Below, piece by piece: positions 9,629 to 18,232 of a DNA stretch of 64,000 nucleotides. This stretch comes from an uncultured Treponema sp. (GTDB taxonomy: Bacteria > Spirochaetota > Spirochaetia > Treponematales > Treponemataceae). Below the pieces are notes generated by a model that was not told the origin of the DNA, did not search any database, and saw only the letters and a program-made list of their open reading frames with translations. Where the stretch lies: contig CALBGU010000081.1 in the NCBI GenBank assembly GCA_937893155.1, forward strand, positions 1 to 64,000, given 5' to 3'. Both the position numbers and the translations under genes were made by a program. Numbering within the stretch: the stretch's first letter is position 1; every line of letters begins with the position of its first letter.

Positions 9629-10498
9629 TTATTGCGTCATTCCCGTGATGAAAGTCGTGCGGGAAACGTCCACGCGAGCCTCTTCCAGAATCGTTTCGCC
9701 GATAGCAGGCGCGCGGATTGTGCCGCCCAAGGGATTTTTCACGCTGTCGATTTTCGTCGTAGACTCGATGTCAACCGTGGAATACTCAAACGCAAGGTCA
9801 GTGTTGAGGATTTTGCAGTTTTTCATCACCAGATTTTCGATGTAGCAAAAGCCCTGATGACTTTCCACCGTGCAATTCACGAGCGTGATATTTTTGGAAT
9901 TCCAGCCGAAATATTCGCCCGAAATATACGAATCGTAGACCGTAATATAGTCCGCGTTCCAAAATGCGTCCTTGGAAAGCAATTTTGAATCGTGGATTTC
10001 CACATTTCGCGCACCGTCAAACGGATAATTTCCCACCAGCGTCAAATGCGAAATCTTTACATCGCTTGAGTTCATCAAAAAATACTCGCCCTTCGCCTGC
10101 ACATTTGAAAGCGTTACCCCGCTGCACTGCCACAGCGTTTCGGCGGCATCGGTGAACTGCACGTTTTCGAGCAGCACATTTTTGCAGCGGCGGAAATTTT
10201 TGGGCGCTTCGATGACGGTATTGCGCACCTCAATGCCGTTCGTGTACCAAATACCCGCTCTCCCGTTCTGGTCGATAACGCAATCGTTCACACACACATT
10301 GCTCGAATACCACAGCGGATATTTCCAGCGGAAATTGCTGTTTGAAAGCGCAATATTTTGGCTATGCTTGAGCGGAGATTCGCCGTCCATAAAAGTGCTG
10401 TCTTCAATTTTGACATTCTCCGCAGCAAAAAGAGCGCGTTCGCCCGTCAATGTCTTTTGCGAAACCGTTTCGTTTGTAAAAATGGTATTGTTTGCCAT
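9629..10498 (-). CDS. DUF3737 family protein (right-handed beta-helix)
   Basis: A 289-residue protein of the DUF3737 family, built almost wholly of short repeated strands rich in Asn, Val and Ile (WYSSNVCVNDCVIDQNGRAG, NSSDVKISHLTLVG, NSKNITLVNCTVES), the pattern of a parallel beta-helix. No signal peptide or membrane segment is seen, so a cytoplasmic location is likely. No biochemical function is known to me for the family. The start at 10498 (MANNTIF) has AGGAG at the right distance; eight upstream in-frame codons back to 10522 do not. The gene stands alone. Confidence 0.85.
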   Translation of the reverse strand: MANNTIFTNETVSQKTLTGERALFAAENVKIEDSTFMDGESPLKHSQNIALSNSNFRWKYPLWYSSNVCVNDCVIDQNGRAGIWYTNGIEVRNTVIEAPKNFRRCKNVLLENVQFTDAAETLWQCSGVTLSNVQAKGEYFLMNSSDVKISHLTLVGNYPFDGARNVEIHDSKLLSKDAFWNADYITVYDSYISGEYFGWNSKNITLVNCTVESHQGFCYIENLVMKNCKILNTDLAFEYSTVDIESTTKIDSVKNPLGGTIRAPAIGETILEEARVDVSRTTFITGMTQ

Positions 10499-10539
10499 AA
10501 AAACTCCTATTGGATAAAACAAAATTACGCAATTTCCCC

Positions 10540-10800
10540 GCCGAATTCAAATTTTTTTCTCCCAAAGCCCCACCGCACTTACTTTCTCCCCTTTGGAGTT
10601 TTCCCAAAGCCCCACCGCAACTACTTTTTGCCTTTTGGGATTTTCCAAAACCCTCACCGCAACTGCTTTCTCCCTTTTGGAGTTTTCCAAAACCCTCACC
10701 GCAACTACTTTCTGCCTTTTGGAGTTTTCCAAAAGCCCCACCGCAACTACTTTCTGCCTTTTGGGATTTTCCAAAAGCCTCACCGCACTTACTTTCTTCA
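10540..10800. repeat. Six-copy 42-bp tandem repeat with internal palindrome
   Basis: The block CACCGCA recurs at 10571, 10613, 10655, 10697, 10739 and 10781, exactly 42 bp apart. Each unit also carries TTTTGGAGTTTTCCAAAA, a 7-bp inverted repeat, and a pyrimidine-rich link. The unit is a multiple of three, so frames stay open through it on both strands, but these frames have no ribosome-binding site or recognisable product. It fills the spacer between DUF3737 and the M15 peptidase gene. Confidence 0.9.
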
Positions 10801-10850
10801 ATCGGGATTTAAGATATACGGTGTCAGCACTGTTTTTTCGGCTTTTTTGT

Positions 10851-10879
10851 TTGGAAAATGCGCACAAATATGGTATAAT
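10851..10879 (+). promoter_or_regulatory. Sigma70-type extended -10 promoter, leaderless
   Basis: TTGGAA (10851-10856), a 17-nt spacer and TATAAT (10874-10879) with a TG extension one base upstream. The M15 peptidase ATG follows only 9 nt after the -10 box, with no Shine-Dalgarno, so the mRNA should start within a few bases of the ATG. Confidence 0.75.
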
Positions 10880-10888
10880 CGCACCATT

Positions 10889-11800
10889 ATGAACACACCA
10901 AAAGCATTTTTTACCGTTTTTTTTGTTTTCTGTGCCGTTTTTTTTCCAAAAATCGCGTGGACCCAACAAAAAGAGCCTTCCGAATTGCAGATTTTTAGGC
11001 GCGCGTATCCTGATGTGGATTTTATCTGTTCGTATTCAGCGGCAAAAAAGGATTTTTTGATTACGATAAAAGTGCCCAAAACGCCAAACAGCGCGGAAAA
11101 AGCAACGACGGCGCTCTGGTGGGCAGGCGGGAGGTTTTTGCCTGAAGCAGAACTCGGCAATCAAGAAAAATACTGGACGCTGCTCTATGCGTATCCCAAA
11201 AAACTCGCCGACCCTGCGAATTTTACGGCGGAGGAAACGGAGCGTATGCGAACATTCGGCTCGGCAGAAAACCGCAAAAACGGGGCAGGCACGCCGATGT
11301 TCTTTTTTGACGCGATTTATGATGCAAAAAGCCGCGCCTCTCTCGAACAGCACATTCGCCGCTACACGATTTTGAATCACGGAGTTTCGGTGCACGAGCG
11401 CATAAAAGTCCAGCTCCAAAACGCAGAAACGCGGATTTTGGCACTCGCGCAAAAAGACAAAGCGGTGAGTGATTTTGTAACAGGGATTGCAAGCGAAGGC
11501 GGTTATGTGTGGAGAATCATCAGCGGCACCAATCGAAAATCGTTTCACAGTCTCGGCATTGCAGTAGACATTCAGCCCAAATCGCTCAAGGGCAAAGAGA
11601 TTTTCTGGAGCTGGGCAAAAGACAAAAACCCCGACGGCTGGATGCTCACGCCGCTTTCACGCCGCTGGATGCCGCCCGAAAGCGTTATTGAAATCTTTGA
11701 GGAAGAGGGATTTATTTGGGGCGGAAAATGGGGCGTGTGGGACAATATGCACTTTGAATATCACCCCGAACTCATTTTGTGGAACTTCGGCAGCCGCTAG
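10889..11800 (+). CDS. M15 family D-alanyl-D-alanine carboxypeptidase/endopeptidase, secreted
   Basis: A 303-residue exported peptidase. A signal peptide (MNTPKAFFTVFFVFCAVFF, cleavage near AWT-QQ) is followed by an uncharacterised region and then the M15 zinc-peptidase domain, with SFHSLGIAVDI giving the His and Asp ligands and WDNMHFEYHPE giving the third ligand and the catalytic Glu region. The family trims peptidoglycan stem peptides or cross-bridges (VanY, LdcB, phage endolysins). An open frame extends upstream through the 42-bp repeats, but the signal peptide and promoter place the start at 10889. It converges on the MATE gene, with only 9 bp between the stops. Confidence 0.88.
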   Translation: MNTPKAFFTVFFVFCAVFFPKIAWTQQKEPSELQIFRRAYPDVDFICSYSAAKKDFLITIKVPKTPNSAEKATTALWWAGGRFLPEAELGNQEKYWTLLYAYPKKLADPANFTAEETERMRTFGSAENRKNGAGTPMFFFDAIYDAKSRASLEQHIRRYTILNHGVSVHERIKVQLQNAETRILALAQKDKAVSDFVTGIASEGGYVWRIISGTNRKSFHSLGIAVDIQPKSLKGKEIFWSWAKDKNPDGWMLTPLSRRWMPPESVIEIFEEEGFIWGGKWGVWDNMHFEYHPELILWNFGSR

Positions 11801-11809
11801 CGTTTTTTG

Positions 11810-13165
11810 TCATTCCGAGCGCATTTCGCGGCGGAAACAGAAGATAAAATACGCGATTTCGGCGATTGAGGTGATTGTCCACGAAAAAACGTAGAGCAAA
11901 AACAGCGATTCAATCGTCCGAAAATACGCAAAAATCGTATACAGCCACACGATTCTAAACACGCACGAACCCAAAATCACGATAATCGACGGCACGAGCG
12001 TTTTCCCAAGCCCGCGCGAAGCCGCAATAGTCGCGTCCATAAACGCCGAGACGCAATACGACAGCGCCATCACCGAAATGCGTTCAAGTCCCGCGCTCAC
12101 CACGGTTTCATCGGCGGCAAAAAGAAACAGAAATGCTCTTCCAAACACCAAAAGCAATGCGCCCAAAAAAAGCCCCGTCAAAAAAGCGTAGCCCGTGCTC
12201 ACAAAATACGAGGTGAGCACGCGGCGGCGATTTCCCGCACCGTGATTTTGCGCAATAAAACTCGCGCCCGCCGTGTAAAATGCCGCCATAATGTCGTACA
12301 CCAGCGGGTCGGCATTCGCGGCAGCCGCATTGCCCGCCACCATTGCCGCGCTGAACGTGTTTACGCCCGACTGAATAAAAATGTTTGCAAACGCAAAAAT
12401 CGCGTACTGAAATCCAGAGGGGATTCCGATTTTGAGGATTTGCCGCACTTTATGCGCGTTCACCGAAAGGCAAGATGCCGAAAGCATTATGCCGTTGCAC
12501 CCCCGCGAAAGCGTCCATACAATCAGCACGGCAGAAACATACTGCGCAATCACGCTCGCAATCGCCACTCCCGCCGCGTCCATCTTGAACACAATCACAA
12601 ACAGCAGATTAAGAGCGACATTCACCGCGCCCGCAATGCTCAAAAACAAGAGCGGTCTTCGCGTATCGCCCGCCGCACTCAAAACCGCATTGCCGAAGTT
12701 GTAGAGCGAAAGCGCAGGGAGCGAAAGCATATAAATGCGAAAATAGAGCACCGCGCCGTCAAGCAGTTCCGCCTTGGTTTTCATCGCCGAAAGCATTATT
12801 CGCGCGCCCCATTCGCTCGCCGCAAGGATTGCCAGCGCAAAAAGCACGCAGAGAATGACGGCGGTGTGCACCGTTTCATTCACGTCGCTTCTTTTTTTTG
12901 CCCCCAGAAAATACGCCGTAACCACGTTTACGCCCGCTCCCAGCCCGATAAGAGTGCCCGTAAAAAGCAGAATCAGCGTAGACGTAGAACCAACCTCGCC
13001 CAAAGCCTTCGCGCCCGCGAAACGCCCCACCACCGCAATATCCGCCATATTGAACAGCACTTGCAGCAGGTTTGACAACATCAGCGGCACACTGAAAAAC
13101 AAAATGCCTGTGAACAAATTTCCATGGCACATATCCGTTTTGAATTCTTTTTTTGCTCTGTCCAT
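11810..13165 (-). CDS. MATE family efflux transporter
   Basis: A multidrug and toxic-compound extrusion antiporter of 451 residues with the usual 12 membrane segments in two homologous halves. The N-terminal signature NLFTGILFFSVPLMLSNLLQ and the following MADIAVVGRFAGAKALGEVG are typical. It probably exports cationic drugs or metabolites using Na+ or H+. The start at 13165 (MDRAKKEF) has GGGG 4 nt upstream; thirteen further in-frame codons lead back to 13204 without support. It is a single gene, convergent with the M15 peptidase gene. Confidence 0.92.
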   Translation of the reverse strand: MDRAKKEFKTDMCHGNLFTGILFFSVPLMLSNLLQVLFNMADIAVVGRFAGAKALGEVGSTSTLILLFTGTLIGLGAGVNVVTAYFLGAKKRSDVNETVHTAVILCVLFALAILAASEWGARIMLSAMKTKAELLDGAVLYFRIYMLSLPALSLYNFGNAVLSAAGDTRRPLLFLSIAGAVNVALNLLFVIVFKMDAAGVAIASVIAQYVSAVLIVWTLSRGCNGIMLSASCLSVNAHKVRQILKIGIPSGFQYAIFAFANIFIQSGVNTFSAAMVAGNAAAANADPLVYDIMAAFYTAGASFIAQNHGAGNRRRVLTSYFVSTGYAFLTGLFLGALLLVFGRAFLFLFAADETVVSAGLERISVMALSYCVSAFMDATIAASRGLGKTLVPSIIVILGSCVFRIVWLYTIFAYFRTIESLFLLYVFSWTITSIAEIAYFIFCFRREMRSE

Positions 13166-13239
13166 AATCCCCGCAATCTTAGCACGTTCAGCCGAATTGC
13201 ACAATGAAACCGTTTCGGGTGATGATACGGAAAATGTGC

Positions 13240-13480
13240 TCTCCTTTCTGTCATTCGGTGCACTTGATATGAAACAAGGGCTGCCGCATTGTGTGTCCAG
13301 CCCGTATTACAAGTGTAATCTAAGGCTTGTACAAGTGTTATCAGCCCCTGATTACACTTGTATCCTAGTGCTGAACACATCTGTTATCAGCCGCTGATTA
13401 CAAAACGTATGTTTTTTTCATTCTGTATCGCCTGTATGTCATTGCTGTACCTGATATGAAACAATGGTAAGCCCCTTGCT
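13240..13480. repeat. Degenerate direct repeats in gene-free spacer
   Basis: The 500-bp spacer holds no gene. The words TGTTATCAGCC(C/G)CTGATTACA occur twice (near 13337 and 13381), with related ATTACA(A/C)(G/T)TGTA pieces between them. TGATATGAAACAA(G/T)GG occurs near 13268 and 13452, in both cases preceded by GTCATT. They are shorter and less regular than the 41-42-bp arrays elsewhere. Confidence 0.55.
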
Positions 13481-13576
13481 ACATCTGCATTGGCTTAAAA
13501 AAGATTATCGGGTCAAGCATGACTATTATTTTTTTTCAATATCTTTATAACATTTGAAATCCATTTTTTTTCTATA

Positions 13577-13605
13577 TTGTTTTTTTGAATCAAACCCGTT
13601 ATAAT
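13577..13605 (+). promoter_or_regulatory. Promoter of chemotaxis receptor gene
   Basis: TTGTTT (13577-13582), a 17-nt spacer and a perfect TATAAT (13600-13605), about 60 nt upstream of the GTG start. This gene has a normal leader with GGAGG. Confidence 0.65.
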
Positions 13606-13668
13606 GTAGAGAGAATAGAAATTTCAACAACTCTGTAAGACTTGTAGAATATTTTTGGAGGATTTCTT

Positions 13669-15795
13669 GTGGCTAAACAAAAGAAAGAATTAGACAGATT
13701 TGACACAAATGCGAAGAAGGATATGACGATTTTAACGAAATTCCTTTTAATCGTCGGTGCTTCTGTTGCGATTGCAACGCTTGGTGTTGTTACGACTTCG
13801 CTTGAGATTTTTGCGCACAATCTCGAGGAATATACTGAAGAAGGCATTTTGCACACGGCAGATGGAGCTGTGCGCGTATTGACGGACTGGCAGATTACGC
13901 TTAAAAGCTATTCTTTTTGTCTTTCAAGCTCGCCAGATTTTCAGGAAACACTTGCTCAAAAAAATGTTGATAGAATTAAGAAAGCAATTGCAATATGCGA
14001 TGACGAGTTCGACTACGAGGCTATGGCAGTAACTGATGCGAACGGCGTTATTCTTGCAGGAAGCGGTTTGAACTCAGGTCTGAATATATCTTCTATTACA
14101 GCGGTTCGAAAGGCTCTCGGCGGCAGCGAGTTTTATTGCTATGAGCCGATAGGAACAATTCCTTTGGGGTTGGTTCAGGCTTCCCCTGTCAAATATAACG
14201 GCAAAGTCGTCGGAACTGTAGTGTCAGTCTATGATTTAACCACGGAAGACTATGTTACGCTTATGCGCGACGGCTATGATGTAGTGAGTACGCTCTTTCA
14301 AGACACAACTCGCGTTGCTTCAAACTTTGCAAAGATTGGCACGACAATCGATAATCAAGATGTTGTCAATACGGTTTTGCGCAACGGAAAAACGTGGACG
14401 GGAGAGATTAAAATCGAGGGCGAAGAGTATTTCGGTATCTATGGACCGCTTAAAGACAGCGACGGCAACGCAACAGGTATGGTTTTCATCGCGAAAAACC
14501 TCAATTTGATTTCAAAGATTCGCGTTCATACATTGCAGTGGGTTTGTCCTGTGGCTTTTGGGCTGTTCGTGATATTGATGATTGTCGGCTGGCGATTTAT
14601 GAGCTGGGTCGGCTGGCGAATTGCGAATGTTACGAACTTCTTGAAGGAATTGGCTTCGGGCGATGCGGATTTGACGAAGCGATGTTCGCTTTATGTTCGC
14701 GACGAAATCGGCGAACTGATTATTTACTTCGATTTGTTTATGGATAAATTGCACGAGATTGTGTCGGCGGTGAAAGAGTCGAAAGCTGATTTGACGACGA
14801 GCGGCAGCACGCTTTACGACAGTATTCACGAAACATCGGGCGCAATCACCGAGATTATGGCGAACATCGAAAGCGTCAACAATCAGATTCAGAACCAGAC
14901 GAGGAGCGTGGAAAGCTCAAGCGACAATGTGGGCATCATCTCTGATTCTATTTCAAATCTTGACGCGATGATTGAAAGCCAGAGCGCAGGTGTTACGCAG
15001 GCGAGTGCGGCTGTTGAACAGATGATTGGCAACATTGAGAGCGTAAACAAGAGCGTAGATAAGATGAGTAACTCGTTCAGCGAGTTGCAGCAGAACGCAG
15101 AATTGGGATATAAGAAGCAGCAGGAAGTGAACGAGCGGATTGTACAGATAGAAAGCCAGAGCCAGATGCTGCAAGAGGCGAACACGGCGATTTCTTCTAT
15201 CGCAGAGCAGACGAACCTGCTTGCTATGAATGCGGCTATCGAAGCGGCGCACGCAGGGGAAGCAGGCAAGGGATTTGCGGTTGTTGCTGACGAAATCCGC
15301 AAACTTTCAGAGACTTCTGCAACGCAGTCGGCGACAATCGGTGAACAGCTCAATATTATCCGCAACTCAATTACGAATGTTGTATCTTCTTCTAATGAAT
15401 CAAGCGATGCGCTTTCTGCAATGGCGAACAAGCTCAAGGAAACAGACCAGCTTGTTTTGCAGATTAAGGCGGCAATGGAAGAACAGAACGCGGGTTCAAA
15501 GCAGATTACCGACGCGCTGCGCAATATGAATGACAGCACGGTAGAAGTTCAGAAATCGTCAAAAGATATGTCTGCGCAAAGTACGTCTATCGTTGGCGAG
15601 ATGAATACGCTTCGCAATGCGACGGAGGCGATGAACGCAAGCATGGACGAGATGATGACAGGCGCGCGACAGATTAACGAGAACAGTGCGACGATGAGCG
15701 ATATGGCGGGACACGTTAAGGGAGCTATCGACAAGATTGGTTCTCAAATCGATATGTTCAAAGTCAGTCAGGCTCACAGCACAGGTGAAGATTAA
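13669..15795 (+). CDS. Methyl-accepting chemotaxis protein
   Basis: A 708-residue transmembrane chemoreceptor. TM1 is at about residues 24-46 and the periplasmic Cache-like sensor domain at about 47-285 ([15 protein letters not shown] strand, GTVVSVYDL). TM2 is at about 290-308, followed by a HAMP linker ([19 protein letters not shown]) and a long coiled-coil signalling domain. The tip carries the conserved hairpin [20 protein letters not shown] near residue 515 that binds CheA and CheW. The ligand is unknown. The start is GTG at 13669, set by TTGGAGGA upstream; no ATG start fits. The gene has its own promoter and a terminator. Confidence 0.95.
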   Translation: MAKQKKELDRFDTNAKKDMTILTKFLLIVGASVAIATLGVVTTSLEIFAHNLEEYTEEGILHTADGAVRVLTDWQITLKSYSFCLSSSPDFQETLAQKNVDRIKKAIAICDDEFDYEAMAVTDANGVILAGSGLNSGLNISSITAVRKALGGSEFYCYEPIGTIPLGLVQASPVKYNGKVVGTVVSVYDLTTEDYVTLMRDGYDVVSTLFQDTTRVASNFAKIGTTIDNQDVVNTVLRNGKTWTGEIKIEGEEYFGIYGPLKDSDGNATGMVFIAKNLNLISKIRVHTLQWVCPVAFGLFVILMIVGWRFMSWVGWRIANVTNFLKELASGDADLTKRCSLYVRDEIGELIIYFDLFMDKLHEIVSAVKESKADLTTSGSTLYDSIHETSGAITEIMANIESVNNQIQNQTRSVESSSDNVGIISDSISNLDAMIESQSAGVTQASAAVEQMIGNIESVNKSVDKMSNSFSELQQNAELGYKKQQEVNERIVQIESQSQMLQEANTAISSIAEQTNLLAMNAAIEAAHAGEAGKGFAVVADEIRKLSETSATQSATIGEQLNIIRNSITNVVSSSNESSDALSAMANKLKETDQLVLQIKAAMEEQNAGSKQITDALRNMNDSTVEVQKSSKDMSAQSTSIVGEMNTLRNATEAMNASMDEMMTGARQINENSATMSDMAGHVKGAIDKIGSQIDMFKVSQAHSTGED

Positions 15796-15814
15796 AAAGA
15801 CTGAATAAAGCAAT

Positions 15815-15853
15815 AAAAAATCCCGAGTGCTTGTTTTGCATTCGGGATTTTTT
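15815..15853. terminator. Bidirectional terminator between MCP gene and aroC
   Basis: AAAAAATCCCGAGTGC, loop, GCATTCGGGATTTTTT: a GC-rich 10-bp stem flanked by an A-run and a T-run, so it can serve both convergent genes. Confidence 0.9.
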
Positions 15854-15855
15854 GT

Positions 15856-16959
15856 TTACGATATTCGTGAACACCGATTTTGAAGCGCAAAATCCGCCAA
15901 AACAATCGCCGTCATCGCCTCAATGACGGGCACAATGCGAGGACAAAGACACACATCGTGTCTGCCTTCAATAACAAGGTCCGTGTTTTCATATCCGTTA
16001 TTACCGAATTGTACAGTCGCCTGCTTTTGAAAAATCGACGGAACAGGTTTTATAGCCACCCGAAATTCAATCGCAGCCCCCGTTGAAATACCGCCGAGAA
16101 TGCCCCCTGCGTTGTTTCGGGAAAAATCCATCGTCCCCGTAGAAAAATGCATCGAATCGTTATTTTCGCTTCCCGTCATATCCGCAGCAGCAAAACCTGC
16201 GCCGAACTCAATTCCCTTGACCGCGCCAATGGAAAGCATCGCCCGCGCCAACTCCGCATCGAGCTTGGAAAATACAGGTTCGCCCAGCCCCGCCGGAATT
16301 CCCGAAACAAAGCATTTTACAATACCGCCGGCACTGTCGCCCAACCGCCGCAATTCCTCAATTTTTGCGCTCATTTTTTCGGCAGCGTTAAGGTCACACG
16401 CACGAAGAGGATTTTTTTCAATCGCAGAAAAATCCACGCTTCCACATTCAATGCCCGCCGCCCGTTGCGTAAAAGCCGTAATGGTTATATCAGGATAAAG
16501 CGCGCAAAGCACCTGCCGCGCAATTTCTCCTGCGGCGACGCGAGCCGCCGTTTCTCGTCCACTCGCCCGTCCGCCGCCGCGGAAATCGCGAAAACCGTAT
16601 TTTTCAAAGTAGGTAAAATCCGCATGCCCGGGACGAAATGTCGTGGCAAGATTGCCATAATCTTTACTATGCTGTGAGGTATTTCGGATAAGTAGCGCAA
16701 TGGGAGTTCCCTCGGTTTTACCCTCAAATACGCCTGACAAAATTTCAGCTTTATCGTCCTCTTTGCGAGCAGTTACCGCCGCATTGTTTTTGCCGCCGAA
16801 ATTTTGCCCGGGTTTTCTGCGGTCAAGTGCAGCCTGTATTTTCGTTTCATCGAGGCACAAACCTGCTGGAACCCCGTCTACAACGCAGCCCAACGCAGCA
16901 CCATGGCTTTCCCCGAATGTTGTAACTTTAAAAATATTTCCTATTGTGTTTCCTGACAT
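15856..16959 (-). CDS. aroC: Chorismate synthase
   Basis: Converts 5-enolpyruvylshikimate-3-phosphate to chorismate with reduced FMN, the last step of the shikimate pathway. The 367-residue protein has the family signatures: FGESHGAALGCVVDG near the N-terminus, GGRASGRETAARVAAG in the middle, and RHDVCLCPRIVPVIEAM near the C-terminus. I prefer the start at 16959 (MSGNTIG), where family members begin; an in-frame ATG eight codons upstream lies in front of the -10-like TATGAT. The DAHP synthase and prephenate dehydratase of the same route are fused and encoded at 50-52 kb, so the pathway is dispersed. Confidence 0.95.
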   Translation of the reverse strand: MSGNTIGNIFKVTTFGESHGAALGCVVDGVPAGLCLDETKIQAALDRRKPGQNFGGKNNAAVTARKEDDKAEILSGVFEGKTEGTPIALLIRNTSQHSKDYGNLATTFRPGHADFTYFEKYGFRDFRGGGRASGRETAARVAAGEIARQVLCALYPDITITAFTQRAAGIECGSVDFSAIEKNPLRACDLNAAEKMSAKIEELRRLGDSAGGIVKCFVSGIPAGLGEPVFSKLDAELARAMLSIGAVKGIEFGAGFAAADMTGSENNDSMHFSTGTMDFSRNNAGGILGGISTGAAIEFRVAIKPVPSIFQKQATVQFGNNGYENTDLVIEGRHDVCLCPRIVPVIEAMTAIVLADFALQNRCSRIS

Positions 16960-16965
16960 AGAAAC

Positions 16966-16994
16966 ATCATAACATTTTTTCAAAAAAAATGCAA
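16966..16994 (-). promoter_or_regulatory. Candidate aroC promoter, leaderless type
   Basis: On the minus strand TTGCAT, a 17-nt spacer and TATGAT are followed after 6 nt by ATG 16959. No Shine-Dalgarno is present. The -35 match is weak. Confidence 0.4.
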
Positions 16995-17035
16995 AAAAAA
17001 ACTGTTTTTTTCTTTTTTTGCGATATAATAAAAAT

Positions 17036-17104
17036 AAGCAATCAGTTCGATTGCATCCTTTTTTGTGTAGGTGCGGTGGTTTGTTAAATCATCGCACTTT
17101 TTTT
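17036..17104 (+). ncRNA. Candidate small RNA of about 70 nt
   Basis: A TATAAT box (17024-17029) is followed by a short segment holding a perfect hairpin, GCAATC-AGTTC-GATTGC (17038-17054), and then a strong terminator: GTGCGGTGGTTT / AAATCATCGCAC (12 pairs with two G-U) followed by seven T. No ORF or known RNA family was recognised. The -35 region is poor. The 5' hairpin could equally be a weak terminator on the other strand. Confidence 0.35.
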
Positions 17105-17129
17105 GTCAAAATATATTTTTGCATAAAAA

Positions 17130-17151
17130 AATCCAACCGATTGGTTGGATT
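17130..17151 (-). terminator. Terminator of tRNA-Asn
   Basis: On the minus strand, directly after the tRNA 3' end, AATCCAACC and GGTTGGATT pair with a short loop and are followed by TTTTTTT. Confidence 0.85.
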
Positions 17152-17155
17152 GTAG

Positions 17156-17228
17156 CGCCCCCTGCTGGGCTTGAACCAGCGACACACGGATTAACAGTCC
17201 GTTGCTCTACCAACTGAGCTAAGGGAGC
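17156..17228 (-). tRNA. tRNA-Asn (GTT)
   Basis: A 73-nt cloverleaf on the minus strand. The acceptor stem is GCTCCCT/AGGGGGC with one T-G pair and discriminator G. The D arm is AGCTCAGTTGGTAGAGC, the anticodon arm ACGGA-CTGTTAA-TCCGT with anticodon GTT, and the T arm GCTGG-TTCAAGC-CCAGC. CCA is not encoded. Confidence 0.97.
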
Positions 17229-17381
17229 ATTCTTTGTCAAATGCGATTTATATCATATAGACATACAAAAAAAATGTCAATAGGCATTTTTCAAATTTGA
17301 TATAAATTTTTGAGAAAAATAATTTTTTCACTGATAATTGCAAACAAAAAAGAAATTTAACGCTCTTTTTACAATCTCAGT

Positions 17382-17410
17382 TTGAAAAGTTTTGAATTAT
17401 GGAGTATATT
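17382..17410 (+). promoter_or_regulatory. Promoter of 5-formyl-THF cyclo-ligase gene, leaderless type
   Basis: TTGAAA (17382-17387), a 17-nt spacer and TATATT (17405-17410). The in-frame ATG at 17417 lies 6 nt after the -10 box, right at the expected transcription start; an upstream ATG at 17399 falls inside the promoter. Confidence 0.55.
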
Positions 17411-17416
17411 TTAAGT

Positions 17417-18169
17417 ATGCTAACAAAATTTTTAAACAAGCTCATAATACTCCTTAACATCTCAAAAAACACTTTTACAGAAAATCTTGTTTCAGAATCT
17501 AAAAATAATATAAAAAATGTGGAAAATCGAGAACAGTATTTAGAAAATCCGGTAAATGAAAAAGCGATGTTCAGAAAAATGATGAAATCTCGACTTTCGG
17601 AATACACGCAAAATTTTCTGAAAATCAAAAAAAATGCAGAAAGTGCATTTTTGATATTTACCCAAAGCGATTTGTATCGTGAATCAAGAACGATTTTGGC
17701 GTTTATCTCGATGGAACTTGAAATGGAAACGCGGGAAGTGATAAAAAAAGCGCTTGCAGACGGAAAACGGGTCGCTGTGCCGCGGACTATCCCCAAAACG
17801 TGCGGAATGGATTTTTATTTTTTGTCCCCAAAAACGAGTTTGGAAAGTCAGCTTGAAAAAAGCGAATACGGTATTTTAGAACCTAAAACCGATTTGGAAA
17901 AACTTGAGCCAGAGCGCTTGCCAATTCACACAGTTTTGCTCGTTCCCGGGCTTGCATACGGCAAGGACGGCGCGCGATTGGGGCACGGTAAAGGCTTTTA
18001 TGACAGATACATTGAAAAATTGTATGCGCAAAAATCAGAGATTCATTTGCCTGTCGCATTGGTCGGTTGGGGATTTTCAATGCAGGTTTTCGACGAGGTT
18101 CCCATCGAAGACCACGATTTTATGCTGACCCATATCGTTACAGAAAAAGGAATTATGCTTTGCAAATAG
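17417..18169 (+). CDS. 5-formyltetrahydrofolate cyclo-ligase
   Basis: Converts 5-formyl-THF to 5,10-methenyl-THF using ATP, returning the stored folate to one-carbon metabolism. The domain begins near FRKMMKSRL (ATP-binding basic residues) and includes VLLVPGLAYGKDGARLGHGK followed by GFYDRYIE, the family signature. The reading frame has about 50 extra, AT-rich, low-complexity residues ahead of the domain. The start is therefore uncertain: 17417 matches the promoter, 17567 (MFRKMMK) matches the usual family length, and 17399 lies within the promoter. The function is clear; the N-terminus is not. Confidence 0.88.
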   Translation: MLTKFLNKLIILLNISKNTFTENLVSESKNNIKNVENREQYLENPVNEKAMFRKMMKSRLSEYTQNFLKIKKNAESAFLIFTQSDLYRESRTILAFISMELEMETREVIKKALADGKRVAVPRTIPKTCGMDFYFLSPKTSLESQLEKSEYGILEPKTDLEKLEPERLPIHTVLLVPGLAYGKDGARLGHGKGFYDRYIEKLYAQKSEIHLPVALVGWGFSMQVFDEVPIEDHDFMLTHIVTEKGIMLCK

Positions 18170-18232
18170 TGCGCCTTGAATGTTGGCGCGAGAAATGATA
18201 CTATAAATCGAATTTATTTTTTGGAGATGACT

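Noticed and set aside
9629..9660. GTCATTCCCG at the end of the DUF3737 gene resembles the REP-like elements
   Set aside because: Only about ten bases match, it lies within coding sequence, and no second arm is present.
10510..10892. Long open frames on both strands through the 42-bp repeats
   Set aside because: The period is a multiple of three, so stops are avoided in a block. The frames lack starts with ribosome-binding sites, and the real downstream gene begins at 10889.
12242..13075. A 277-residue plus-strand frame opposite the MATE gene
   Set aside because: It is rich in Arg and His, has no family resemblance, and is fully antisense to a well-supported transporter.
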